This document shows positions 47,959 through 59,401 of a stretch of DNA of 64,000 bases, piece by piece (the first letter of the stretch is position 1; each line of letters opens with the position of its first letter). The notes beneath the pieces were generated by a model that ran no database searches, was not told where the DNA came from, and saw only the letters and a list, made by a program, of their open reading frames with translations. Position numbers and translations under genes: made by a program. Source of the DNA: Plantago ovata (Eukaryota; Streptophyta; Magnoliopsida; Lamiales; Plantaginaceae); NCBI GenBank assembly GCA_028274465.1, contig CM051456.1, positions 114,939,397 through 115,003,396 on the forward strand, read 5' to 3'.

Positions 47959-48782
47959 TTGTAAGCTTATAAAGATGCTCACAAACACAAGTAATATATA
48001 TCAGAATATTAAGCACAGCGGAAAGTAATTAAGAACCTGTGTTTGTAAATTTTCAAGCAACTTTGTATAGCTTGCTTGATGCCCAGTCAGGCAGAAAAAC
48101 CACTAAGAAGAATATGTTTGTACAACGTTGTATACTCCCTATTCTATCTTAGCTGAAACAATACTAGTCACCTCACGATGATATAGAACCCAATCTATCT
48201 ATTCTATTCTCAATACGTTGTTAGAGATATCTAGAATATAAACTAGTATAAAGACTCAAAAACAAACAACTAAACAAGAAAGACTCTAAACGAATTCTTT
48301 GGTTGTAAACTTCTTGCTCTTGAGATGTATCTTCTTCACCGTTGATGTTGGCATATATATAGTAGCGAAGTACTTGAGCGATTCCAATCAGGAAACACGT
48401 TCCTACTATTTAGCTAAACAGGACATCAACTTTGAATGACTTCAAACTCTGAATCTAGACTTGATTTCGTCCTCCTTCTTCAAATAGAAATTGTATTCCT
48501 ACTTGGATTCTTTCTCCTTCTTGAGTCACGCTCTCATGCTCGGTTTTTCTTCAAGGTTTCCTAGTCAGAAACAACTTCTTCCTATTGACACATTCTGGAA
48601 GCTAGTTTCCTGCACACAATAAATATCTACAGCTATGGAACTAGTTAGTAGTTAAGTAAAGGTAAAATACGATATAAATTCGTTAAGTGTATCGTTGACA
48701 GATATAGAAGTTAAACCAAACAGCTTAACTCCAAGGATAACTCCTTGGTCAACTCCAGTGTAAAAACACATACACTTACAAA
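47959..48782 (-). mobile_element. LTR of a SIRE-like Ty1/copia retrotransposon
   Basis: The ends carry the inverted pair TTGTAAG and CTTACAA (47959 and 48782). On the minus strand a polypurine tract, CAGGGGGAG, comes just before the LTR start at 48782. That places this as the 3' LTR of the minus-strand element whose coding remains lie at 49047-51685. The second LTR is not in the window in a recognisable form. Confidence 0.7.
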
Positions 48783-49046
48783 CTCCCCCTGTTTTGCCTT
48801 TTACTTGACACCATGCATACCTGTCACACATTGTTAGAGCAATCTAACACATAGAGCAGATAAGCACATAAATACTAACTAAATCCTAAAGCCTTAAACA
48901 CATGCAGAAACTACTTAGCATAGAACATACTGTCAATATTACATATAAATGTAAAAACTCGGAACAGACTCCAAGAGCAAAAATAGAGTTCAAAAGAAGG
49001 AATAAGAAAAAGAAAAAGTTAGAAAAAAAATCCAAAATCAGCATCT

Positions 49047-50690
49047 TCAGTCCAGAACTCTCATATTCTCATATCTCATCTCATCTTCAAGCTTGGTTCT
49101 CCCCCTGATTAGCAGCATCATCTCCCCTTTACCACTTTCTCCCCCTTGGTGGCCAGTAGAAGCAAAACCCAAGATTGCTTGTAAGCTTAAGGGCCCATCA
49201 ATTTCAGCTTGGATTGCAACCAACTGAGCTCTCTTAGCATCAATAACACCATCCAAAGTAGCCAATGCATCCGCGGAAGGAGGAATTCCGTGGAGAAAAC
49301 CATAAGTAGCCACAGAAGAAGATGGGACAGTAGGATCAGTAGTCGGAGCAGTGGCAGAAGGAACAGTAGCAGGTGGAGTTGAGGTATCAAGTTGAGCAAC
49401 CTCAGGAGGAACTCCCTCATCCACAACTTCTTTCCAAGGTAAATCATTACCTGGCTTGGTCAGAACCGTCCTATATACCTTATACTCATCAGCACAAGTA
49501 ACCAGAGCATCTTCTTTAGGCCGAAGCTCAAGGCCTTGAGAAGCCAGAAGCCCACAGATGGTATGAGGCAGATGTAAAAATACTTTGGTGCCTTTCTTTT
49601 TTAGCAAACAAATATGACGGGACATTTCTTTTCCAAGGTTAATAGGAATACCTGTCTTAAGCTTGTAGAGAAAGATGACATGTTATTGAGTAAGCTAGGA
49701 AGTGTTGAAAGTAGGAATCCAGTTGCGAATGGATAGAGCATGTAGCACCGTCATCAAAGGAGTAAGCTTTGACACTGGTGATTTAGCATTCCACTTAGTG
49801 ATTTGACCACCAGTGATTGTGGAAATCACCTCATCTAGCCTAGAATCAGAGACATGATGCTCCTCAACTTCTGGAATCCCAAAGTAAACATTAATGAGAT
49901 CGGCTGAAAAGTTGTAGAAGTTTCCCCGTAAGTAAACTCTGCCAAACTTAGGGTGAGCGGGATCACAAGTGTTGGAAGATAAATTGCAGTAAAACTCCCT
50001 CACAATGGCTGCGCTGTAAGGAACATGATATCTAACGGTATCAAGCCACTGCAACTTCTCCAAGAAAGCATACAGATTATGCTTCCTCAACTCATCCTCA
50101 GTTATCTCAACTTCTGTAACTAGCTTCCTAGTTCTAAACATAGACCAATCAGCAGCAAAATCATTTGTATAGAAAGTATCATTATACGCAGTTTGCTCAA
50201 ACGTAGAAGCATCAGACAAATAACCTTCCTCAAGATCTGGAGTTGAACTTGTTCCAGTAGGTGGTTGACTAACCCCTGTGTAGCCTCATCAGTAATAGGC
50301 ACATCATTATCATTACCCTGCTCTGACTCATCCGAATCATCCCTCGCAAGCATCAACTTCCGTCTCATAGACCTAGTCAAGGGCAACCGCACAGATTTTC
50401 GTTTACCCTTAACCGAGACTGACGGACAGGCTCAGACAATAACACCATTAACGAATCATCACTAGAAATCGAATCATCACCAATCTCATAACTATCAGTA
50501 TCACTACTATACTCAACCCTAATAGTATCAAGCGCATTCAACACAGTCGACCCTTGAGTAGCTAACGGAGGCAAAATTGGAGCAATAGAAGAAGTTACCT
50601 TCGAAGTAGCAGCCAATTTTGCTCTCGGTTTTGGGCGAAACCTCCGTACCGGCGGCGAAGCAACTGTTTGGCTGAGAACTTTTTAGGGAA
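49047..50690 (-). pseudogene. SIRE-type extra ORF (env-like/putative plant transposon protein), left arm
   Basis: Pieces in successive frames: SSIAPILPPLATQGSTVL (50616-50377), RSMRRKLMLARDDSDESE (50392-50120), ADWSMFRTRKLVTEVEI through NWIPTFNTS (50219-49695) and HICLLKKKGTKVFLHLPHTI to the end (49625-49047). This arrangement, downstream of copia RNase H, is what SIRE/Maximus elements have; the domain resembles the so-called putative plant transposon protein. At least two frameshifts and two in-frame stops near 49690 break it. The N-terminal ~20 codons seen in the right arm are missing. Confidence 0.75.
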
Positions 50691-50899
50691 ATCTCTTTCA
50701 CTTATGCATTCCAGAAAGCCAAACTTCTAGATTACTTGCAACATAGTACATAGACTGATCACAAAGATTCATGCTTTTTCACATACACATAGACACATAA
50801 AAAATAAAAATAAAAATAAAAAAAATGACACACGCACACCACATGCATTCTACAGGAGTTAACTGTGATGTTAAGCTAACCCCTGGTCGACACCTAACT

Positions 50900-51685
50900 T
50901 TAATGAAAGCAAAGACCAAGAGACCTCCTAAGACTTAGAAATCTCTCAGTATCTAAGGGCTTGGTGAACAGATCAGCAAGTTGGTTGGTTGTTTCTATAT
51001 AATCCATACTTAGAATGTTGGCCTCAACAAGTTCTCTCAAAAAATGATGTCTTATGTCTATATGCTTAGACCTAGAATGATGAACCGGGTTATGGGACAA
51101 ATGTATTGCACTTAAGTTATCACATAATAACAAAACTGACTCACATTTAAGACCAAAATCAGATAACATAGATCTAAGCCAAAGAAGCTGCGTGGCACCA
51201 CTACCAGCGGCAACATACTCAGACTCAGCAGTAGACAATGAGACACAATTTTGCTTTTTGCTAAACCAAGAAACCAAGTTATTTCCTAGATAAAAACATC
51301 CTCCACTAGTAGACTTCCTATCATCAAGATCTCCAACCCAATCAGAATCAGAAAAACCAACAAGTTGTAAAGAAGTATCTCTAGTATACCATATACCAAG
51401 TTCAATGGTGCCAGAAATATACCTGAGGATTCTCTTGTGGGTGGTTTTGGGATGAGACTGATACCTAGCACACACACATACCGCATACATAATATCGGGG
51501 CTAGAGGCTGATAGATATAGCAAGCTACCAATCATGGATATGTATAGAGTGGGATCAACACTTTCACCTTCTCCTTCTTTACTGATCTTCACGCTAGAGC
51601 TCATAGGAGTTTTCAGCACCTTTGCATTATCCAGGCCAAACCGTTTCACAAGGTTCTTTGCATATTTGGACTGATTTAAGAACAA
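50900..51685 (-). pseudogene. Ty1/copia reverse transcriptase end plus RNase H fragment
   Basis: A 261-residue open frame holds SKYAKNLVKRFGLDNAK, MIGSLLYLSASSPDIMYAVC, GFSDSDWVGDLDDRKSTSGG, VSLSTAESEYVAAGS, NPVHHSRSKHIDIRHHFLRE and LADLFTKPL. These are the C-terminal reverse transcriptase and RNase H landmarks of copia Pol, with the acidic residues in SDSDW and AESEY present. Gag, protease, integrase and the RT catalytic YVDD region are absent. It is broken at 51685 where the inverted arm begins. Confidence 0.93.
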
Positions 51686-52312
51686 TCAATCCTTTTGCCC
51701 AACCCCCGATTCGCCGTTGGACGCTCCGTCTTCTCCATTAACGTCGGACGAGCTAGCCGCCGCGATGTTGGTTCTCAGCCAAACAGTTGCTTCGCCGCCG
51801 GTACGGAGGTTTCGCCCAAAACCGAGAGCGAAATTGGTTTCTACTTCGAAGGTAACTTCTTCTATTGCTCAAATTTTGCCTTTGTTAGCTACTCAAGGGT
51901 CGACTGTGTTGAATGCGTTTGATACCATTAGGGTTGAGTATAGTAGTGATACTGATAGTACTGAGATTGGTGATGATTCGATTTCTAGTGATGATTCGTT
52001 AATGGTGTTATTGTCTCAGCCTCTCCGTCAGTCCCCGGTTAAGGGTGAACGAAAATCTGTGCGGGTGCCTTGACTAGCACTACAAGAACTGGATACTTTA
52101 CCGACGGATGGTATCCGTCGGTATCCGGGTACCGATCCGCCGGTAAGTACTTATTGACGGATCGGTAACCACTTACCGACGGATAAATAGCCCGTCGCTA
52201 TTTTATCCGTCGGTAATGCCGTTACCGTCGTTTCTTATTCGTCGCTAAATTTAGCGACGAATAATACCAACGGACTGACGAATAGGGACGTTGACCAGCC
52301 CTTATTCGTCTG

Positions 52313-52371
52313 ACCGACGGATAAATTTATCCGTCGGTGACGATTACCGACGGATAACGTTATCCGTCGGT
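52313..52371. repeat. Two 26-bp perfect palindromes in the CACTA subterminal region
   Basis: Positions 52313-52338 and 52346-52371 are each a perfect palindrome made of ACCGACGGATA facing its complement, with four-base centres AATT and ACGT. A third, with centre AGCT, lies at 56088-56113 in the other subterminal region. Many single copies of the same half-site surround them. Confidence 0.95.
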
Positions 52372-52647
52372 ATGACCGGTTGACTTAGTCAACCGGAATT
52401 TACCGACGGATAAATTTATCCGTTGGTATATTTTTTTTTCTTAAAAATTTTTTTTATTATTTTTCTTGATAATTGTACAACAACCTGTTTAATAATATAA
52501 ATTTACGTACGTACTAAAAATTAAAAATCATTAAATTTGAATTGAAAATAAAATTCAATAAAATTCGATTCTTCAAAATAGAAAAACGTTTACTACAAAT
52601 GTAAATGTGAAAGTTTTACTACAAATGCCCAACTAAAATGTAGAAAT

Positions 52648-54575
52648 CTAGGGACGACGACCACTGGAACCCGAAGGAGCATGAGAACTGCCTTGCAAAC
52701 CCGCACTCCCCGCCGTACCAGGGCTCCCCTCCCCGGTCTGAAACACAGCTCCCTCTGCGAACGGGTCCATGCCAATGGGATGCTTCTCCAGAATCTTCTT
52801 CAGCACCAAATTCTGCGTCTCCACCTGACACAAGTAATGATCGATGTAGTTAAGAATATGAAAGATAGATGCAAGCAATGTAAATGAGCATACAAGTGGT
52901 TATACATCTACATGACATATCAACATAATATTAGCATACAAATGAATATACCTGAGACACAAGTGTGTCCTGAATGCTCTTCATCATAGCATTCTCGGCC
53001 CTAAGTGCTGCCAGCTCCTCAGCCAATCGAGAATCTGTGCTGGAGGTAGAACCGGAAGAGCGCTGAAATGATTCAGCTGCAAGAGAACGTCCCAAGTTCC
53101 CTAAGCCATAGATCGACCACTTAGGGCCAGGAGGGTTCACCTCGAGGAAGGCAGCGTTCTCTTCCTCCATCGTAAGTATGTCACCCTTCTCTTGCATCTT
53201 AACCAAGTAAAAAGCCTCAACCTCCTCCTACAAGCAGTTAAGCAATACATGAGTTGATATATTACAATACATATAGAAACTTTTTAAAAAGAAATACAGT
53301 ACAAGTAACTCAAAGTACTCATTTATGTACTTACATTCAGTTTCTTGGCTTTATTGCATGTCCACTTGCCGTTCTTGAACTTGGCATTTATCACCATGGT
53401 CAAGTACGACAAGCATCCTTGTCCAGTGAGCCTCTGTTCATTTTGCAAAGTAATAAGTGTCAGTGTTTACAATAAAATTTTAAGAATATTGAAAGTGACT
53501 GGAGTAAAGCACAAGTTAACTTACTGCATTGAGGTCACGAGTGGCCTGAGACTGTGTGCCGAGATGGTGCTTCGAATAGTCCTCGTCTTCACCGGAGCTG
53601 CTTCTGTCCGCCCGTGCTCGATTCTTCTTGTTCTGATCTGCTAGGTCCTCGGCATCCTGTGTCTTCCAGTAAGCCAACCACAGAGGCCACTCGCTTTCGT
53701 GGATGAATCTAGGCCTCACTCGAGACTCCTTAAGGTCGTGGACCTTGTCTCGGTAACAACGAGCACCAACAGTGTTGAAAACAAACCAAAGCTCCTTCAA
53801 TAGCACGTTTGGCAAGTAGTAGTGTTTCTAACCACCAAAACAACCAATTTAGAACGACACAACAATCAATACAACAAGAACAAGATCAACGTAAGCACAA
53901 TGGTGACTAACATATCACCCAAATATAGTGGCTAACATACCACTCACATTGCCCTAAAAAAACAACTAACACATGGTGACTAACATATCACCCAAATATA
54001 GTGGCTAACATACCACTCACGTAAATTTAGAATAAAAATAAAACAACGTTTACTAAACATTTAAGATTGTTACAATACCCGCAGCTCATCGAAGTAGAAG
54101 CCAATGACATGGTCAGGCAGCCTTGACCACTTCTCCCCACCACGGTCCTCAGATGGTGTTGGAGCGATGAACCTGGAGTTGATGATGTCACCGATCTTCG
54201 AATGGGCAGATGCAGGGTAAAACCTATTATGATTGTTAAATACAAATAAGAATGAATAAGCATAATAAAGTATACGTAATATGTCACAAGTTAAACAATA
54301 AACTAAACAACAGAAAAGTGTACTTACGCAGCTTTCCCGTTAGGGAACAGAACAGGCTTCCCCTTATACATGGCACCTAGGGTCGGCGTCTCGTATGGGC
54401 AACAATCAGCAGGTAGGTTCGCAAATGGGTCAAACTTAGCCTTCTTCCTAGTTGACGATGAGGAGCTACTCCCCTCCGATAATCCAATGATGGGTGGAAC
54501 TACACCCTGCTCGTACCCTGGGGCTCCAGGAACTCGTAACTCGGGTGGAATGTAGTTGCACCTAGGTTTCGGCAT
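52648..54575 (-). CDS. CACTA TNPA-like transposition protein (Ptta/En/Spm family)
   Basis: Exons in transcript order are 54575-54328, 54223-54079, 53827-53525, 53433-53335, 53224-52952 and 52824-52648. All borders are GT-AG, phases agree, and the 1245 bases encode 414 residues without a break. The N-terminus (MPKPRCNYIPPELR) is Pro/Ser-rich. The conserved core begins FYFDELR, ELWFVFNTVGARCYRDKVHD, then WPLWLAYWKTQDAEDLADQN and KKNRARAD, as in plant transposase family Ptta/En/Spm (PF03004 as I know it). A Glu/Ala-rich probable coiled coil (RLAEELAALRAENAMMKS) follows. Such proteins bind subterminal repeats but do not cut DNA. The start is taken right after an acceptor, so an upstream exon could exist. 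Confidence 0.8.
53901..54020. repeat. 47-bp direct repeat in a CACTA intron
   Basis: The sequence at 53901-53947, beginning TGGTGACTAACATATCACCC, is repeated exactly at 53974-54020, a 73-base period. It lies in the intron between exons 2 and 3 of the TNPA-like gene. Confidence 0.92.
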
Positions 54576-54777
54576 CTGCAAATAAAACAATATCAAGGTT
54601 AGTATGATGGTATGAAATATGCACGTACAATATAAAGCATTATCAATTAACGTAAATGCACACACAAGGGAATATACATATAAATGACATAGCAACATAA
54701 TTTATTAATTACCAATTAAAGGTTCCTCCAACTCTAACTCTACAAAATGATCCTCGTGCAGGGCAAACTGCCCATCT

Positions 54778-55011
54778 TTATCCTGTATAGGGCGTCGTGC
54801 TACTTCTCACGTGCTGCTTAACCATATTGGGGCTCAACCATTGCGTGTTTCTACATTTATTTGCACTACAAGGACACTTCATATCCCCACATTTCAAACA
54901 ATCAGGGTGTGCAAGTGCAAATGCAATAAATGAATCAAGCCCCTGCTCGAAACTAGGCAGAATCATCCCATGCTTGGTCCGTTTATACATCCAAGACCGA
55001 TCGGGTTCCAT
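54778..55011 (-). pseudogene. Transposase-associated domain fragment of the CACTA element
   Basis: A 77-residue frame starts MEPDRSWMYKRTKHGMILPS and continues FEQGLDSFIAFAL, CLKCGDMKCPC, CRNTQWLSPNMVKQH. This is the N-terminal Transpos_assoc zinc-binding domain usually found at the start of the TNPD-type transposase. The rest of that protein is missing, so the element probably lost its catalytic gene by internal deletion. It could also be spliced to the TNPA-like gene as a 5' exon. Confidence 0.75.
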
Positions 55012-55184
55012 TTCAACAATGACTAACCTGAAATTCTTTAATTATTAAATTCATACATTTTCAATATTCATATTTAGAATTGAAATGTAGTTTTAAGGAT
55101 ATTTATATGTCTTATACAGATTTGAAGTTAACATTATAATCATTTTATTATTATGTTATAATCATTTCATTTAATTTTACCAAC

Positions 55185-55430
55185 CATCAACAACATCTCT
55201 AGACTAGTATCATCAACAACAACCATATGAACATATCTCTAGCCTAACATTATCAACCATATCACCAATCAACCATATAACAACATCATCTCTAGCCTAA
55301 CATCATCAACCTTATCACCGATCAACCAACCATTAACAACATCATCTCTAGCCTAGCATTGTCAACAACAACCATATGAACATCATCTCTAACCTAACAT
55401 CATCATCATATCATCATCTCGAACCCATTT
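55185..55430. repeat. Imperfect minisatellite inside the CACTA element
   Basis: ATCATCTCTAGCCTAACAT-type words alternate with AACAACCATATGAAC and ATCACCAATCAACCA at a period of about 50-60 bases, four to five units. Noncoding and AC-rich. Confidence 0.8.
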
Positions 55431-57482
55431 TCACTTTATTTCAAAACCCCCAAATTGAGCTACAAGTCTCGATTTTCATAAATTACTCTATTTTATCGTA
55501 TTCAACTACAAAATTAACCTTATATAAGTACATAACCTAGTTATGGAACATTAAATTCGATTAAATACAAAACTAAAAAAAGCCATAAATTGATCTAAGT
55601 CTCGATTTTAATTAACAAACCCAAATTAACATAATCCAAAACTAACATTCAACTATAACAACTAATATCTACTTAATACTAACATACATTTCCATAATTT
55701 AAGAAATCCCCAAATTAATAAAATCCCAAAATCGATTCATTACTCAATTTTAACAACAATCAACTACACATTTAAGCAAAATATACTTGTATCAACTACT
55801 ATGTAACATACATTTGACAATTTAACCAACAATTAGATAATTCCAAAATTAAAAATCAAATAAGGGTTAGAGTTCATACCTTTGATTTTGCACAAATTGA
55901 CCAAAAAAAATCCAAATTGAAGGTTGTTCCTTGTGCAATAAGCTTCAATTTGCTACCAAAATGGATGAAAATGGTGAAGTTTTGAAGGAGAAATGGAGAT
56001 GAGAAGTGTGAAAAACGGAAAGAAGAAAGAAAGGAGAAGAAGATGGAAATGGCGTTCTGCCAGTCGCGGCCGGTATAAATGGAGCTTACCGACGGATAAG
56101 CTTATCCGTCGGTAAGTGTAATTTAATTTATTTTTTTTGTTTATTCTTAATATTTAGCGACGGATAATCCGTCGCTAAGATACCGACGGATAAAAACCTA
56201 TTAGCGACGGATGACGAACAAAGTGGTCAACTTTGTTCGTTATCCGTCATCCGTCGCTAATAATGCCCGATCCGTCGCTATTTACCGACGGATAAAATGA
56301 CAGATTTTATCCGTCGGTAAAGTTCTGATTTTTTGTAGTGTAGGTCTATGAGACGGAAGTTGATGCTTGCGAGGGATGATTCGGATGAGGTAAAGGAGGG
56401 TAATGATAATGAGGTGCATATTACTGATGAGGCTTCACATGGGGTTAGTCAACCACCGACTGGAACATGTTCAACTCCAGATCTTGAGGAAGGGTATTTG
56501 TTTGATGCTTCTACGTTTGAGCAAACTGCGTGCGTATAATGATACTTTCTATACAAAGGATTTTGCTGCTGATTGGTCTATGTTTAGAACTAGGAAGCTG
56601 GTTACAGAAGCTGAGATGACTGAGGATGAGTGGAGGAAGCATAATTTGTATACTTTCTTGGATTACTACTTTCAACACTTCCCAGCTTACTCAAGAACAG
56701 GCCATCTTTCTCTACAAGCTTAAGACAGGTATTCATATTAACCTTGAAAAAGAAATGTTCCGTCATATTTGTTTCCTCAAAAAGAAAGGCACCAAAGTAT
56801 TTCTACATCTGCCTCATACCATCTGTGGGCTTCTGGCTTATCAAGGCCTTGAGCTGCGGCCTAAAGAAGATGTTGTGGTTACTTTTGCTTATGAGTATAA
56901 GGTATATAGGACGGTTATGACCGAGCCAGGTAATGATTTACCTTGGAAAGAAGATGCAGATGAGGGAGTTGCTCCTGAGGTTGATCAACCGGATACCTCA
57001 ACTCCTCCACCCGCTACTGTTCCTTCTGCTACTGCTCCGGCTACTGATACTACTATCCCACCTTCTTCTGCGGCTACTTATGGTTTTCTCCACGGAATTC
57101 CTACTTCAGCGAATACATTGGCTACTTTGGATGGTGTTATTGCTGCTAAGAGAGCTCAATTGGTTGCAATCCAAGGTGAAATTGATGGGCTTAAAAGCAA
57201 TCTTGGGTTTTGATTCTACTGGACATCAAGGGGGAGAAAATGGTACAAGGGGAGAAGATGGTGCTACTCAGGGGGAGAACCAAGCTTGAAGATGAGATGA
57301 GATATGAGAAAAAGAGAGTGCTGGACTGAAAATGATGATTCTGAATTTTTTTTCTAACTTTTTCTTTTTATTATTATTTCTTTTGAACTCTATATTTGAT
57401 CTCGAAGTCTGTTCCGAGTTTTTACATTTATATAGTTTTTACATTTATATATATGTAATATTGACAGTATGTTTATAGCTCA

Positions 57483-57690
57483 TAAAAAGACAAGAAAAAC
57501 ACAAATTTAAGTAATACCAATTGTAGTTCTTCTACCCCAATAACTGTCCGGACATCATGCAATCAGAATCAACTTCCAAATTGAAATTAGCATAACCTCG
57601 AAATAATTTACTGGATCTCAAAGCGAAATTACTAGTGACACATGATATGCAAAGTTCAAAAACAAGTTTCTACTGGAGAAAATAATTAAC
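57483..57690. other. Short spacer after the copia composite
   Basis: No feature recognised. Confidence 0.4.
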
Positions 57691-58165
57691 TTACTTGTGA
57701 CGTGGTGGACACACGTATTCAATTTTCCAATTCCATCCATGTGACTCATAATTTCTTCTTAGGTATGCTCGACCATCATCCACCTCATCATCATCGTCAT
57801 CAACGGCGGTAGGTAGGGCCATGTATTCTTTCTTTCGGCCAAGATCTGCTCTTTACTCTTCACAGCCAAGAATTCAAAGCACCGGTCTGTTCCGACAGAA
57901 CAATAACAAAAAATAAATAAGCAAAATGGGAAAGGAAAAAAGAGAACAATTTCATTCAACAACGTTATCCGAGTGATTAATTATGGTACCTACGATTGAC
58001 CTTGTGCAGCACGGAGCTGGGTGGCAAGATGAGCGATTGAGCGTTTGTGAGGACGGAGCTGGGTGGCGAACTGGTAGTGGCGGCTGGATGTGGTAGGTGT
58101 AAGAAATTAGGTTATGTATGGTGAGAGAGGAATGTGACGGCAAGAATTAGGTTTAGATGGTTTGG
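57691..58165 (-). pseudogene. Short unidentified gene or gene relic
   Basis: On the minus strand an AACAG acceptor at 57887 is followed by CFEFLAVKSKEQILAER. A one-base shift then opens KEYMALPTAVDDDDDEVDDG and RAYLRRNYESHGWNWKIEYV to a stop at 57691. The segment reads like a true protein end, but I do not recognise it. An upstream CT-rich leader-like stretch at 58165-57995 ends near a GTAGGTACC donor. The frame break, if not a sequencing error, makes it a pseudogene. Confidence 0.4.
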
Positions 58166-58461
58166 GATTTGGCATTTCCTCGGTAAAGAGGTGGGTTTTA
58201 TATAAATTAGTACTTGTAAGTGTTTTATATAAGGGAGTAATTGTAAATATATACTATATATATCTTTTTCGTGCTATAGTCCCTAATTACAAAATTAATT
58301 TTACTAATTTTTTTTTTTAAACGGAAAATATTACGATTAATCCTATATATTTAAACGACCTTATGATTCCATATCTAAATCATTAATTTCACTAATTAAA
58401 CAATTACACTTAAATTTATTAATTTGACTAAAAATTACTGCTATATTTTAATTTTTCAAAC

Positions 58462-58894
58462 TGTAACGCTCCTGCTCTTTTGTGGGCCGATATCCAACCC
58501 TTTAGGCCAGTATGGTTCCACGAAACTCTCATCGGTATGATATTATTCGGTTTGAACATGAGTCTACACGTATTTGATTTTGAAATAACCCAAAAGTTTT
58601 CATACCGTCTCGGAACCACCATTCACATCCTTGCGGGTTTGGGGATGGCCCCAGCTCTATGATCCCCTTATGGGCTGATACCCAACCCTTTAGACCGACG
58701 CGGTTACTCGTGAATTTTTCCACACACGTCTCACCAGTAGAATTAGACCGACGTGGTTACTCGTGGACTTTTTGGCCTTGAGATCGCACGGATTTTCATT
58801 TGAAATCACCCAAAAGTCCTCATACGGTATAAAATGACGGTCTACTTATAATCATTTATCTCACCTTCTCTTAACTAACGTGGGATACGATACA
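58462..58894 (-). mobile_element. TRIM-like element with 5-bp target duplication
   Basis: Same family as 12631-13510 in the opposite direction. Outer ends are TGTAA and TACA type, flanked by CAAAC at 58457-58461 and 58895-58899. On the minus strand an LTR with GAGAAGGTGAGATAAATGAT is followed by a damaged internal segment (CCATCCCCAAACCCGCAAGG, matching the second internal region of the first array), then a second LTR part. No clear polypurine tract remains and there is no coding capacity. Confidence 0.82.
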
Positions 58895-59135
58895 CAAACA
58901 GACCTTAAAATGTTTTATTAAAAAAAGAAAAATTAAAAATTAATAGCTCCATTGGTAGAAGTTCAGTTGGTACTTGGATCATTATTCTCTTGGGCGGCCT
59001 CGTTCCTTCTAGGTGGATCATAATCCATGGGCTAGCTTGTTTCCTTTCATTTGAGCGTAGGCACATGGAGGCCGAAACGGTCAAAGAAAATAAAAGAAAG
59101 AAGAAAAACTCTAATGTTTATAAATACCTAGTACT

Positions 59136-59346
59136 TACTCCATTTCTTTAATTACTTCCCAAGGGGACCGTTCGCGACCTTTGACCACGTATAACTTTTA
59201 AATTAAATTGTATCAATATAAGTTAAAAGTTGATTATGAAAATATACTTCATTTAATTTTCTCTAATGTAATTTAGGAGTTATACGTGATCAAAGGTCGC
59301 GGTGAACAGTTACCTTAGGAAGTAACTAAAGAAAGGGAGGAAGTAT
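59136..59346. mobile_element. MITE, Stowaway-like
   Basis: CTCCATTTCTTTAATTACTTCC on the left pairs with CCTCCCTTTCTTTAGTTACTTCC (reverse complement) on the right. The stem continues inwards through GCGACCTTTGA(C/T)CACGTATAA, so nearly the whole 210-base element is one imperfect hairpin. The outer boundary is uncertain by a few bases. Confidence 0.75.
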
Positions 59347-59401
59347 TAGTTTATTTCAAGTATTCAACCAGAAGTAGGTTCTTCCAAAACCCCCATCATT
59401 A

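Larger units (their letters stand above)
52078..56340 (-). mobile_element. CACTA (En/Spm-type) transposon, 4263 bp, nonautonomous
   Basis: Ends are CACTACAAGAA on the left and TTTTTTGTAGTG on the right, flanked by the 3-base target duplication TAG (52075-52077 and 56341-56343). The left-arm copia copy shows the uninterrupted target, ACTAGGTCTATGAG. Subterminal regions (52090-52435 and 56085-56325) are packed with ACCGACGGATAA-type words in both orientations, as in CACTA elements that bind a TNPA-like protein. A TNPA-like gene is present (52648-54575), but no TNPD/Transposase_21 catalytic domain was found. Confidence 0.95.
51717..57285 (+). pseudogene. SIRE-type extra ORF, right arm, split by a CACTA insertion
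   Basis: The N-terminal part (51717-52073) encodes PLTSDELAAAMLVLSQTVA, then PPVRRFRPKPRAKLV, and ends at a stop just before the CACTA insertion. The frame resumes at 56344 with MRRKLMLARDDSDE. There are frame changes near 56450 and 56530, and about 345 bases present in the left arm are deleted at about 56664. The tail encodes HICFLKKKGTKVFLHLPHTI and ATYGFLHGIPTSANTLATL. Its lesions differ from those of the left arm, so the two copies decayed separately. Confidence 0.8.
47959..57482. mobile_element. Inverted composite of two copia 3' fragments, one carrying a CACTA element
   Basis: Left arm (-): LTR, env-like region 49047-50690 and reverse transcriptase/RNase H 50900-51685. Right arm (+): env-like region 51717-52077 continuing at 56344-57285 and a 3' noncoding part to about 57482, where similarity to the left arm (about 48925-49080) ends before any LTR. 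The arms face away from each other with the RT piece in the middle. A CACTA transposon (52078-56340) splits the right arm. Confidence 0.82.

Noticed and set aside
51695..51922. Plus-strand 75-codon frame next to the inverted junction
   Set aside because: Out of frame with the copia extra ORF, which explains the sequence better.
55185..55430. Possible CRISPR-like array
   Set aside because: Repeats are imperfect and lack uniform unique spacers, and the sequence is plant DNA. It is a minisatellite in a transposon.
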